Assembly (NCBI GenBank): GCA_030248195.1
Contig: JASAND010011108.1
Coordinates: 1-64,000, forward strand
Direction: 5' to 3'
Length of the DNA: 64,000 bases
Source of the DNA: Trissonchulus latispiculum
Lineage: Eukaryota > Nematoda > Enoplea > Enoplida > Ironidae
In this document: positions 1-13,000 of the stretch, in pieces
Layout: every line of letters starts with the position of its first letter
How positions within the stretch are numbered: the stretch's first letter is position 1
Position numbers and translations under genes: made by a program
The notes under the pieces: generated by a model
What the model was told of the DNA's origin: nothing
Seen by the model: only the letters and a program-made list of their open reading frames with translations
Database searches by the model: none

Positions 1-4
1 CTTA

Positions 5-1597
5 TTAGGAGGCCTGGACAGGATCCTCCGCTGCTCTAACGAGTGAATCAATCATCGTTATCCACTGATGTCTATCTGAGGCGACGTCGGCTAGGATATC
101 CTTCCAGTTTGATGGCCAAGAGCGGTATATGTGGTGCAGATTTAGCCTCGAAAAGTCTGTCTGTACCGTACGTTGCCACGTAGTGCGGACTCCACCACGG
201 GGACGCTTCCACTGAGACCAAATCTCCGCCATTAGGGTTCGTCTTGCAGGAAATGAAGGATGTCGCCGCAGAACATGGCCGAGATATCGTAGCCTGCGTT
301 TTAACAGCTCTGATCTGCAGAGCGACGAAGGGTTGATGCGCCTGGTGATCTCGCGATTTGGTATTATATCCATACATGAGACTCCAAACATGCGACGCAA
401 GCAACAAAATTCGAAAGCCTGCAGCCGGGAGAGATCGTTTACTTTCACTGGCCAAGTTTCGCACGCATAAAGCAGAATAGGTCGGATGGCTGCAAAATAG
501 ACCTTAGCTTTTGTGCTCAGGCTAACCCTTTGTTCTTTCCAAAGGCAGTCCTGCAGCTGGTTGAAAGCATTTTCTGCTTTGGCGATTCTAGATCTAACTT
601 CTTGAGAGGGACTGCCGTCGGCCGCCACAAGGCTGCCCAAATAACAGAACTGGTCGACACATTCCAACGGTTGACCCCGTAGAAGAATCGGCGCCATATC
701 AGCAGACCACGACCGCACCACCTTTGTTTTCTCCACGCTGATGAGAAGTCCGACTGCAGAGGCATATTTATCTAGCTTTTCGATCATTAGGTTCAGATCA
801 GCGGCAGTTTCGGCCAACAGGGCAATGTTATCGGCGCAGTCCAGGTCAGTCAAGGGGTCACCAGCATCTATTTTTAGTCCCAGGGATCCATCAAGGGCCT
901 TGCGGAGAACGACATACAGCACAATGTTAAATAACAAAGGCGATAACAAGGCTCCCTGTTTCACACCGGTATTGACAGGGAAAAATTCAGTCAGGCTTGA
1001 GCCGATACGGACAGCGCTCAGACTGTCGTCGTACATACGCCTTATTAGTGAGACAATCTTGTCCGGCAACCCGCGGTATGACAAGATTTCGTACATACGT
1101 GGGCGGTCAATAGAATCGAAGGCTGCTTTGAAATCAACTAAGGCAACGAGCAGCGGTTGTCTGAACTCGTGCCTGGTCTCCATAATCTGTCGTAAGGCAA
1201 AGATTTGGTCCACTGCGCTCTGTCTGAATCCCGGTCTGAATCCTCCCTGATTTTCGCGGAAGCAGATGTCCATAGGACCGCGGATTCGATCCAGAATTAT
1301 AGCCTCTACGACCTTGTAGGCGACGTCCAGTAGAGAAATGCCCCTGTAATTCTTGCATTCTGTTTTGCTACCTTTCTTAAAGAGCGGTACCAAAACAGAT
1401 TTCTTCCAGTCAGAGGGGAATTCTTCCGTCAACCAGATCTTCTCGACGAGCCGTGTCAGCTGGCGCCAAAGTGTTGGTCCCCCGGCATTAAGCATGCTGG
1501 CATTTAGACCGTCCTCCCCCGGAGCACTTGAGGATTTCAAGGAACTTATAGCCTTCCTGGCCTCGCTTTGTGTGGGCACAGCGGTGGAGATGTCCAA
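5..1597 (-). pseudogene. RTE-like non-LTR retrotransposon: reverse transcriptase ORF
   Basis: Reads as the reverse transcriptase and C-terminal part of a LINE pol. The thumb-side tail (RRLRYLGHVLRR, then RPRGGVRTTWQRTV) is typical of the RTE / 'craniofacial development protein 2-like' group. Visible motifs in order: APGEDGLNASML near residue 25, motif A DFKAAFDSIDR near 155 with its catalytic Asp, motif B TGVKQGALLSPLLFN near 215, and motif C near 260. Motif C should be (F/Y)ADD but reads CADN, so the second catalytic Asp is lost. The frame is otherwise open for 530 residues and ends in a stop at 5-7, so the 3' end of the ORF is complete while the 3' UTR lies outside the window. Family call rests on motifs; clade is inferred. 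Confidence 0.85.
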
Positions 1598-3056
1598 AAA
1601 GCCATCGAAAGGTATGTCAAAAAGTGGCTGAGTGGGGCAGGCCGGTTTAGGAGAGCCTGGAAGTGTTCTGACCAGCGCTCGTTTCGCCTTTGGAAACTGC
1701 GGATGATGGATCCATCAGTTTCACGGATTATTTCACTTATAGCCGATCTTTTGCCAGATACTTCCCGCAGAGTCCTAAACAGTTTACCAGAGTCTCCAGC
1801 GTGACCTTATTCATTGCCTCTGCCTGCTTGTGCCAATAGGCATTCTTATCCGTGGCCATGCTTTCTGTTATTTGAGTTGAAAGTTCCCTTCGCCGTGGCG
1901 CCTGCGAGGTGTGCCTGCGCTGCTCCACCAGATTCAAAGGGTCCGGGGAGATCCAGTCATTTCCGCGTCGCATCGTAGTAGCCAAGCAAGCGAGAAGCGG
2001 TTTCTTGTATGATTTCTTTGGTGGCGCCCCATAGGTCTTCTGATGTCGTCCCCGTCGGAGAGTACCTCGAATCTGTTCATAAGTTCCACTTGAAACTGTT
2101 CCTGCACCTGTGGGTCATTTAATTTTTCCGTGGCGTAACGCGTAGAAGGGCGGCATGGCTTCTTTTTGCAGAGGCGGAGTTGCAATGTGCAGACTACAGC
2201 AGCATGGTCTGACTGCAGAGACGTTCCCCAGTAGGAGCGACAACCTACAGCTGATGACTTCCACCGTTGTCGTAGGCACACGAAGTTGATCTGTTTCCTC
2301 GTCGAGCCATCGTTCGAGGCCCATGTTTCTAGGTGGCGTCGTCGGTGACGAAACGCTGTGTTTACAGCAAAGAGCCGATGGTGGCAGAGGAAAGAAATCA
2401 AGCGGTCGCCGTTGTCATTCCTGACTCCAATGGAGTGACCACCAATACAAGTTTCAACGGTAAATTTGGGGCCTATGGTAGCGTTTAGATCACCAAGCAG
2501 TAGCGGGAAGTCGTTTCGGGGGACTTCACTGACAGTATCACTTAACAATTGATAAAATTCGTCCTTAGTTTGGTCGTCAGCAGCATTCGTTGGCGCGTAG
2601 CAGCTCACTATTGTAGTTGGAAAGGGTGTTGTTGCTATGCGAGCTGTCGCAACCCTAGCTGAGACGGGTGTGAATTCCAAAAGGATGTGCTCAAAGCGCG
2701 AGCTGATGGCAATACCGACACCCTGTTGACCACTTCCGTCTGTTGGGCCGCTGTAGTAGAGTTTGTAGCCAGGGTGTTTGGGCCGACATCCGGGCACTAC
2801 AGGTGTTGGTAGTGCGGTGCTACCGGAATCCGGAATGCGTGTCTCCGAAAGACAGGCGATATAGATATCTCTCGTCTAGAGATCTAGCGAGGAGTTCTTT
2901 GGATCCAAGGGAGCGTAATGAGCGGACGTTCCATGAAGCAATGTTGATTCTGGAAGATAGCTTCACTTGTGCCGTGGAGGGACGCGCCGGCTGGGGGGAG
3001 ACCCGAGTGGCGGGGGCCATCCTAGCATGGGTCTGATTTCGATTTGACATGTTCAT
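1598..3056 (-). pseudogene. RTE-like retrotransposon: broken endonuclease and linker
   Basis: Upstream part of the same element, split into several frames. 2820-3056 holds the start of the AP-type endonuclease (INIASWNVRSL). 1934-2797 continues it with SCYAPTNAADD, the GD.N signature LLGDLNATIG, and a terminal SDHAAVV. The usual RQIDFV motif reads RKQINFV, so an Asp is replaced by Asn. A further frame at 1737-1985 carries linker sequence. At least two frame changes are needed to join endonuclease and polymerase, so this copy is dead. It lies upstream of the first visible sorting nexin exon and in the opposite orientation, most simply an insertion into an intron. Confidence 0.8.
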
Positions 3057-3547
3057 TCATAGACATATCCATTCATAGAGCAGTTCTCATGCTCCAGCAC
3101 TTATGCTCCACTCCACATGACATGCGTACTAGTAAGATCTACATTCTTCAGCTTTCAAAGCGAGCGGGACAATTTTGAAATATTAAAGCTGATTTCAAAT
3201 AAACAATGCAGTTTTGGTAGAAAGGTATTCAATTCAAGGTATTTCTTCTGCACTGTCAGCGCAGAATCTTGTATGTATTAAGTTGATGCAGTTGACATCA
3301 TGCACACGTGTATTATATATTAAGTTGCATAATAAGGAGAACCACTACATTACACTTGCAGGCCATGCTGACAAATCGTACAATTTTCCGAAGAACTGCC
3401 GATAGCAACAGCAAGCAACAGCAAGCAACAGCAATAAAGGAGCACGACCACATATGCTTGCAGGCCGTGCTGACATATCGTACAATTTTTCGAAGAACTG
3501 CCAATATCAACAGCAAGCAGCAGCCGATAGAAACTCTGGACAGTTTT

Positions 3548-3737
3548 CGCGAATATGGGTTGTTCAGCGAAGCTGGTCCATATTAGTGCGCTTTTAACCT
3601 AGTCCTCCTGGCATTTACAACCTGCCCCTCCCATATTAACGTTTTAAAACCTAGTCCTCTGTCCATTTACAACCTAATGTCACCCATATTGCATTTTTCA
3701 TGCTTCACCGGAGCATTTTTATTCTTGTATAAGGCAT
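3548..3737. repeat. Solo arm of the foldback element found complete at 7046-7808
   Basis: Starts with a CGCGAATATGGGTTG block and ends with a CCGGAGCATTTTTATT block, matching the right arm of the foldback element at 7626-7808 over its whole length with many substitutions. No mirrored partner arm is visible just upstream, so this is a solo or truncated arm. The rest of 3057-4030 holds no gene that I can support. Confidence 0.6.
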
Positions 3738-4030
3738 TGGTGACTTACTAATGCAAAGAAGTTAGGAAAGACACAATAACGTTTTTCTGGTAGTTTTTAT
3801 TTTTAATGAAAATTAAGTACGTAACGTATATATTACAAAATTTCTTAGAGTCCGAGGTGCTCCGCCTACCAGACACCTTCTGGCTTACTAAAGGCCCGTC
3901 TGCCCTCCAAAGCCGAAAGACCTCTCTACGATACTGCATGAACTGTATTACTACTTGCATAAGGAATTTTAGCTTGGTCTAGTTGTAGTTTCTGTTGTAG
4001 TTCTAGTTGTTGTATGTCCTTATCATTTAG

Positions 4031-7000
4031 ACAACCCTAAAAGAATTCAGCAAACCTGAGATGTCAGTTGTAAGGGAGCACGATGAGTTTATGTGGCTAC
4101 ATGGTTGTTTCCAAGAAAATGAAGCATACGCTGGTTATATAGTAAGCATGTGTTACCTTTCAGGGTATTTTTAGGGATTTTTTCCGGGGGGGAGGCTTCC
4201 CGGGCCCGAGGGAGGGGGACATTTTTTGCAAAAATCAGCCAAAAACTTGCATTTTGGCGTATTTTGCATGGTGAAACGCAAAACGTTCTCAAAATGCCAG
4301 GATATATATAAGCTAAAAATAGTTATTTTTGCGAAAAAATCTCCGGCGACGCGGAAAGTTTTTGAAAATTGGCCTATTTTTGGCAAAAATTCGGGCCTCC
4401 AAAAAATCCTCCATGAAAACAGCATGTTTTCTTTATGAATGCGAGCTTATTTATACAGTTTAAAAAGTGAAATGTATTAACATTGCGGAATTTGATAGGA
4501 GGTTCCTGTTAACCTGAACCGGTTCTATTTAATTTTGTCCTCCAAGATAATCGCTTTTCTTTCTGGAATAGTGAAAACTTCTGGAGCTAAAATTTTTTGA
4601 ACAAAATATGTTTCTGCAATTTCAGTTTTAGTTCTCTTTCTGTTTTCTCACTTTTCTCAATTTTATCGACTACCTTCCCACCTAAGGTTTAAAGAATTTT
4701 TTGAAAATTTTTAATAGACCCTCAATTTCCAGGCCCCGGCCCAGCTCCGGTAGTGGCGGCCCCGGCGCATCTCTAGAAACTACTTATAATAGAAGAACAT
4801 AGCTTCAGTGTTGCTCTTGAAGTGCCAGGCATTCCGTTACTTGAATCTGGACCATTTATTTCTCAAAAAACTTTGGAATTTTCGAACATTTTCCAGCACT
4901 TAATTTTTCCAAATTCCAATTTATAAAAATCTGAAAATTTTCCAGCTTATTATAAAAATCTAAAAAGTCCACCACTGTCTAGTCCCTGCTTACTATAAGT
5001 CTTTCATTTCTTTCATTCATCTGTGTGTATATACATATGCATAAAAGTTTACAGGCGGCAGTACAGATTTCAGGAACCATTTTCAGATGTCAATATAAAA
5101 AATCACTCGGCTTCGTCGAATCTGTCCGATCAGAATAAATTTTTAAAGCAAAAATAATATATATTAATGCGTTGGCGTAGTAGCAAGAAAATAGCCTTTA
5201 AAGTTTGTTATTTTTCCAGTTTTCATCGGGAAAATTCCTTTTAGGAACCATTTTCAGATGTCAATATAAAAAATCGCTCGGCTTCGTCGAATCTGTCCGA
5301 TCAGAATAAATTTTTAAAGCAAAAATAATATATATTAATGCGTTGGCGTAGTAGCAAGAAAATAGCCTTTAAAGTTTGTTATTTTTCCAGTTTTCATCGG
5401 AAAAATTTCTTTCCTTTTTTCTGAGGAAGGCCGCGCAACAGTCCTGAAATAACCTCCGCTTTACTTTACTTTATTATTAATTCTGCTCTTTCGTTCTAAA
5501 ATTTAATAGAGTGGCAATTGCTAAATTGTGGGATCAATGATAGGAGGCATTACTAGGTAATATCTTACTAATAATTTTGTCACAATGTTTGTTTGAATTG
5601 TAATCTGTCAACAATATTTATATGTAGATTCCTCCCCCTCCTCCCCGTCCAGATTTTGAAGCCAGCCAGGAAAAGTTGCAACGACTTGGTGAAGGAGAAA
5701 ATACAATGACTCAAGATGAGTTTCAGAAGATGAAAGATGAATTGGAAGCGTACGGTTTCTTTTTAACTGTATATTCTGTTAAGATGTATAATCTGTTAAA
5801 GAGTAAAAAAGTTCTCAAAGATACCTTGATTAGGCTAATAATAGACATTTTTAGAAAACATCTCTGTCGACGCCAAGAAGACATTAAGACAAAATAAATT
5901 TTGGCCTCAAAAATTCACGTGAGAGCAAAATGACTCTGGGTGGCACTTATTTATTTTAGTAAAGGTGCTTTTTGATTTTGGCGATACCATGTTGTCCGGT
6001 TGCAGAAACTACCACAAATCTCAAAACCGGCGCATACTACATAAATGCACAACAGTTGTACATATAGTTTGCAGAATGCCGGCGTTTAGAATTGTGTCCG
6101 TTGACTTTATTTCAGGCAGTAGTTTTGCTTAAGACCTCTACTACAGTTGTAGGCCAGCACACAAATGTCACAATTTGTTCTTAGTGTATTATGTAGGGGC
6201 GCGATAGCGATATATGGGGGCACATATAGTAAATCGACTACGCTCGTTTCAATAGGCATATTGCCGAAATTGAGGGAAGTGACCAGTGGTCACTACGGTC
6301 TATGCGGCCTATTGACCAGTGGTCAAACCCCTTAAAACGGCGTTTTTCGGCGTTTTGGATGGGGGCACATAAAGTAAATCGACTACGCTCCTTTCAATGG
6401 GCATATTGCCGAAATCGAGGGCAGTGACCAGTGGTCACTACGGTCTATGCGGCCTATTGACCAGTGGTCAAACCCCTTAAAACGGCGTTTTTCGGCGTTT
6501 TGGATGGGGGCACATATAGTAAATCGACTACGCTCGTTTCAATGGGCATATTGCCGAAATCGAGGGAAGTGACCAATGGTCACTACGGTCTATGGGCCTA
6601 TTGACCAGTGGTCAAACCCCTTAAAACAGCGCTTTTCGGCGTGTTGGTTGGGGGCATTTATAGTAAATCGACTACGCTCGTTTCAATAGGCATATTGCCG
6701 ATTCCGATGGAAATGACCAGTGGTCACTACGGTCTGTGGGGCCTACTGACCACTGGTCAAACCCCCTAAAACGCGGTTTTCGGCCCTCTGGCGGTACCCA
6801 TATAGTAAATCCGTGTCGCTGAACACGATGGGCATACTGTCGAAGTCTTTGGCGAGGCGGAAAAGTTTTCTCTTTATACCACCCACAAACAGAGGTTGCA
6901 GCGGCCATAGCTTGGGGCGGAGGTGAGAATTCAGGGGTACTATATATTTATATAATCACTTTTCTTCTCTACCTACGGCACTGTTCAAGCTCCTTGTATC

Positions 7001-10000
7001 CATTGCCGCATTGCTGGAAAGGGATCCTTTAAAATTACAACAGGACAAGTAATAAAAATGCTCCTCCGGAGCATGAAAAAGTAATATGGGTGGTGGTGAG
7101 GTTGTAAAATCAAGAGAGGACTAGTCTTAAAAATGCTTAATATGGGGGCTAGGTTCAAAAAAAGAAGAGGACTAGGTTGTGGGCGAATTAATATGGGTAC
7201 AGCTTCGCCGAGCAACCCATATTCGCGGGCTTTCACGCATCGCATGGCGATTGTCATATACAATGCCATTATTGTCAGTCAATAATAACAATTCCAGCAG
7301 TTAAACAATCGCTGCAAGTTGTTTGCTTATATATACGTAAACTATATAGTAATTTGGTTGTGCTGGACTGCAAGCAGCAACTAGAAAGAACCAAGGCTAT
7401 GATTGTAACGCTAACGGTTCAATAGAAATAGAAGATCGTCGGAGAGAGTCCTGAAATTGTTGAAATATAGAGTTTTCTTATCAATGGTTAAAATGAACAG
7501 TAAATAATAAGAGTTTATCGAAAGAAATGTTTGCTTCCACTTAAACCCGTTTATCGTAGTTGTATATTATTTACGCACCGTAACTAAAACTGAACACTAT
7601 GTAATACGTATATAACTTTTTCAGTCCGCGAATATGGGTTGCTCGGCGAAGCTGTGCCCATATTAATTCGCCCACAACCTAGTCCTCTTCTTTTTTTGAA
7701 CCTAGCCCCCATATTAAGCATTTTTAAGACTAGTCCTCTCTTGATTTTACAACCTCACCACCACCCATATTACTTTTTCATGCTCCGGAGGAGCATTTTT
7801 ATTACTTGTTTATAATTGTAGTGAATACCTGGCTACCTTCAAGAAAACTGTTGCCATGCACGAAGTTTTCCTCTGCCGACTGGCGAAACATTCCGTCTTC
7901 AGAACCGATCATAATTTCAGAGTATTTCTGGAATATGAGGATGATGTACGTGCAAAATTATGTTCAAGTCGAAATTGTTATTCAATTCAGTTGTAAATTA
8001 TAATTCAATTTAAATCTAGCTGATGGTTGAATTCGCAGTTAAACATTGTGCCAGCAATATTTGACTTCATTTTAGTACTGTGCATACATACATACATGCC
8101 TCAGTCCGTCTTGGCAGTATGTAGTGTCTGTCCATTTTGTTCCAGCTGTCTGTTCGTGGAAAAAATAAGCGCGAAAGGATTGGAAGTATATTCAAAAGCT
8201 TCACCAAAACTGCCGATGAAGTGCTGCTTTCCAGCCAGAAGGTATATAAACCAAATTTGCTACATTTTATGCCATTGCAATTGTGTTCGGAAGGTTTTTT
8301 GTGTGTAGTATGGATACGAATTTATTCGCCTGCTTTTTGAGACGCTTGTTTTTTTTACTTTTATTTGACAGTTTTAGTTGTGTCATTACAGTTATTGCTG
8401 CAAATTTTAACCATTTTTCGAACGCCCATTTTCATGATAGAGTGCGAATAAGCGTTTTTGAATGTTTAGGATGTTGATGACTTTTTTGAACACGAAAAGA
8501 ATTACCTCGTGGAATACCACAATTTGCTGAAAGAATGTTCGTTCAAAGCAGACAAAATGACCCGACTACATAAAAGTAAGTAAATATCATGATTTTATGT
8601 TTACTGCTTAATGTTTTTCGTTGATGGTCGTCGGGAGCTAGCCTCGGATTCTTTATCGAACATAAAATATTTCTGATTTCGTAAAAGTTTGGTGTTTGTG
8701 GAATTTTTGGAGAGAATCTATAATACTTAGTTTTCTCTTTTCACTCGGCAAATTCACCCGCAGTTCACCAAAATAAGGGCCACCTTCAAATATATTTTTG
8801 CATTTTAGATGTTGCTGATACTTTTATCAAAGTCGCCAGTGTTATGGAAGCTCTTGCTACCAGTGAAAAGGATGATCAGTTACATAAGTTAGTTTTATTT
8901 ATTTGGGCTCATAAGAGTGCAGTTATTTTTATAATTTTGTTGTGGCAGCGTTGATAGCGCTATTTGTACTGTTTACTTTCTGATATTTTCAAGTGCGTAT
9001 GAATTACGTATGAATCACTACACGTATGAATTATGTATGAATCATTATCTGCCCTACCGTATGAATCACTTGGGTTTAGGGTTGGTTTTTTCCGGAAAAA
9101 ACAGATTGCCGGAAAAAACCTTTTTTTTCCGGTTTTTTTTCCATTTTTTTCCTTTTTTTCCGGTCACCCCAAAATTCACCAATGTGCTAAAAGTTGTGTT
9201 ATTTCATGTTTCTGCATGCATAAAAGCCGTTTTCAACATATTTAATAGCCCCACCGTGTAGTGCGCACTTACACAAGTGGTTACAAAGGTTTCAGTATTG
9301 ATTACAGGAATTAATTTTTCCGCAGACAATACTGTAGGATAAACTACAGGTGACTTCTGTATACCTTGACGGTTCTGCTAGACCAGGTCTGTGGTTTTCG
9401 CAGGTAATATATACACCTCGTAAAGTAAAGAATACCAGACATTTTAAAAGATTTTGGCTGAACATTCCACTGTTAGACATGGAATTGTTAACTCTACCTG
9501 AGTTACGCAACCATATGCACATTCCATGGCAAAAAATCTTAAATCCCAGAATTAGCTGAACTTCATGGATATTGTCTTATTAGTTCATTAAACAGTGTTT
9601 TTGATAGTTTCTTAATGTTCTGATTTCATAAATTAACTTTCAGAACATGTCTCGAATATTTTTCCATTTTTTTCCGATGCTTCGAAAAAACCCAAACACA
9701 ATTTAGCATACCCCCACCTACTATGACCCATGGAAAAAGTTGTAAATAGTGCGAAATCGCAGGAAAAGTTCAGAAAACAACATATTCCGCTGTAAAAATC
9801 GTTAAAATAACGTTAGGAATATTTTTCCATTTTTTCCACCCCATCGGAAAAAATGGAAAAAAACGGAAAAAACTTTTTTTCCAGTCCTTTTTTTCCGCGC
9901 CCATCCCTACTTGGGTTACATACATAGACTACTAATTTTGAATTTTAGATGGTTTATGCGTGCAGAAGACACATTCGAGAAGGCTCGGGTAAGCTTTAAT

Positions 10001-13000
10001 GAAATCCAGATTTCTTTTTGACAAAACAGCTTTAGAACTAATTTTAAATGCATATCTTTCGGAAAAGACGACACATACATAATAAATATATTTTTGTTTT
10101 GGCGACATGTCATTCTGTGCTATTGTACTTTCTTGGAATCAGGAAATGTTGAGTTTTGGAAATACGTCCAAACAAACATTCCCCAAAGTGGCAAAATGCG
10201 TTGGTGAACTTCAATTGCTATTGCTATTACTACGTTTATGTTTTGTGTTGTTTTGTGAATGTTTTGTGAATAATTAACGTTTTATAGCAGAATTGCATGA
10301 AAATCATTGTATTTCTTTCACTTCGGCACTTCAAGTTCAAAAAGTCCACAGGTTGTATAAATATACAGACTTTTTCTTTTACTCTCCCAATTTTTAGTCC
10401 CGCTGCATTGCTATGTTTGCAGTTATGCTTACGACCTAAGTTGGGATGCATTTGCGTGTGCAATGTAATAGGAAGAGAATATTTAGCAAGCGCCTTACTT
10501 TTCTCGATTAAGAACTGCCTGTTTTTGCTTGTTTTAGAAGTTGGAAGGGCGCGTATCTACAGATACTGATCTCAAATTGTCTGATACTTTGAGATACTAT
10601 ATAAGGGATACTCAGGCTGCCAAGGTTTGCAATTACATGTGCATCATACATCATTTTAATTTGTTTTGCATCATTAAGGGGCTGTGCGGTAATTCCCGAT
10701 GATCAAGGCTTGAGGGCATGACTAATCCATTTTTACGGATTATGAATTCCCCATCCAGAAAGCTTTGGACAAGCACCACACCTTTGTTCCGGCGTCGTTT
10801 TACGGTACTTCTACCAGAAATACGCAAATGTTCACCCTTTCCGGGAAGAGGATGTCAGTAGTCTTGGTTTTCTCTAGGTGAAAAAAGTGGGGGGGGAATC
10901 CAAAGTGACCTAAAAATGCCAAAAATGCAGTAAAAATAGCCTGTTTTCTACATATACCGCTATAACTATGCTTAAAAGTGTTCAAAAATCAAGTTTGAGT
11001 ACCAAAATAGACCATTTTTGACCAGAAAATTCCGGCTACGCCGGAAAATTTTTGAAAATTTTGACCAAAAATCCTTAACATTTGGCATTTTCTGGGCACC
11101 CTATAGTGAGTGGGGGGGGGGAAGCCCAAAAAAGGGGGGGAACCCGAAAAGTGGACCCCCCCCTCACTAAAAAACCCAGGTAGTGTTGTAAACTGTAGTA
11201 AACCGAGTGAGATAAGTCCCAGGGTACATTTTACAGGGATGGGGGGGGGTCGAAACCGGCCGCCCCCGAAGTGACCCCCGGGATAATAATAATATCCCGG
11301 GGGTCACTAGCCATAATGACGTTACATTGTTTCCTTGAGCAAGAAACTTAGGTCACTGCTCCGCCGGTCGGATGAGGCGTTAAATTGGTGGGCCCGTGTG
11401 CTGCCTTGCTGGGGGTAGTGCACGCTAAAGATCCCGTAATCCACTTATCGTCAAGAGTAGGGCGCGGAGTTTCCGGTGGAAGGTACCCCCTTGGGATGTA
11501 CCAGCACCTCTGCAATGTGGTCCGTCTATCTCCTGCGAGGGGGTGTTGGGTGCAAACGAGTCATGTGCTCAAAATGGATCACACAACTTTCCGGGTTTGT
11601 CACTGATCCCACCCCATCTGCGCTTGGGACTTGGAGTGTCGAAAGATGCTGTGCTCCTCTACCGTGCGTATGAGCAGTTAATGGCTGTCTTACTACCGAA
11701 GCCGAAAGGCCAAGAAGGTGTCTGCTCCAGCTTCCCACTGTGGGACAGCATTCAGGCGACTAAGCGAAGGTCATACTAGCTATGACTGATGGGAAGAGAC
11801 AAAGGTTAGCACCCTCATATAGCCTTTTGGCTGAGTAGCCCAGCAATAACAACAACAACCCCCGGGTTTTTGGGCTTCCCACTTAGGTCTACGTGTTTGC
11901 CAAAAATGGGCAAATTTTCAAAAATGTTCCGGCTTCGTCGAAGATTTTTTCGTAAAAATTACTATTTTAGCCTAAATCATGCAGTTCTGAAAACTCTGCG
12001 CTTCTACCTGCAAAGGCAAAAATAGCAATTTCTGGCTCATTTTTTGCAAAAACTTCCCCCTCGGTCCCGGTCGCCCTCCTCCAGAAGCCCCCCCGAAAAA
12101 ATCCCTAAAAAATATCCTGAGTCCGGCCGTCCGGTTGGGTGCTTCTGTATTCTGGTTCGTTCCGTCGTTTTCCACCCGCCCCATCAACAACACTGGATGT
12201 CATGACACACCTCCTCCACTTCCTCCTAGTTTCAACAGAAGTCCATTTTGATTTACAGTAGTGAATACCTCATTCTCGTGTAAAGGCCGCCAAAATTCGC
12301 TAAAATGACTACACTGTTTACGGTGTTTTTAGGATAAATTAGCGAAAATTTTTTTAAAAATCAGACGAAGCCGGAACTGTTTTTAAAATTTAGAGTAAGA
12401 ATTGTAAAATTTGAAAATACTTGGGGTTATCAGAAGAAGGTAGGAATTTATGGGGAGGGCGAGGTCGCCGAGTAGGGGGTCCCCCCAGTAAATATCCTGA
12501 TTCCAGGATAGGCGCCCTCCCCTGTACATCTTTTACTGTAGATCTATTCAAAATCCTTCATAAGATTTTATGAAGGCATTAGTCCCTCTTCAATTAATTT
12601 TTATATTCCTAAAATACTGTCTCACTGTAACTTCTGTCAGATTTAACATATTTTAATGCAAGTAAAATCTATAGAAAATGCTCCTTCCAACACACAGAAA
12701 AACTCCTGTTTGTAGGTTGAAGACTGGAAATGGGAGTATGAGTAGTTCTGTTTCTTTCACACTCTTTGAGGAAACATTGGATGCATTTGTTTCCTTGAAT
12801 CGTGATCATGCTTGGGTCGTTGGTGCTGTTCTGTTTTTAGGACTTGCTGTATCGTCGACTACGGTGCTTAGCTAATTATGAAGCTGCCAATAAAAACCTT
12901 GAGCGTGCTCGTGCCAAAAACAAGGATGTTCCTGCTGTAAGTAACTTGTACATTTCTTGTTCGCTGCTTCTACTAACTTGTGTTGGTTTTGTGTTGAGTT

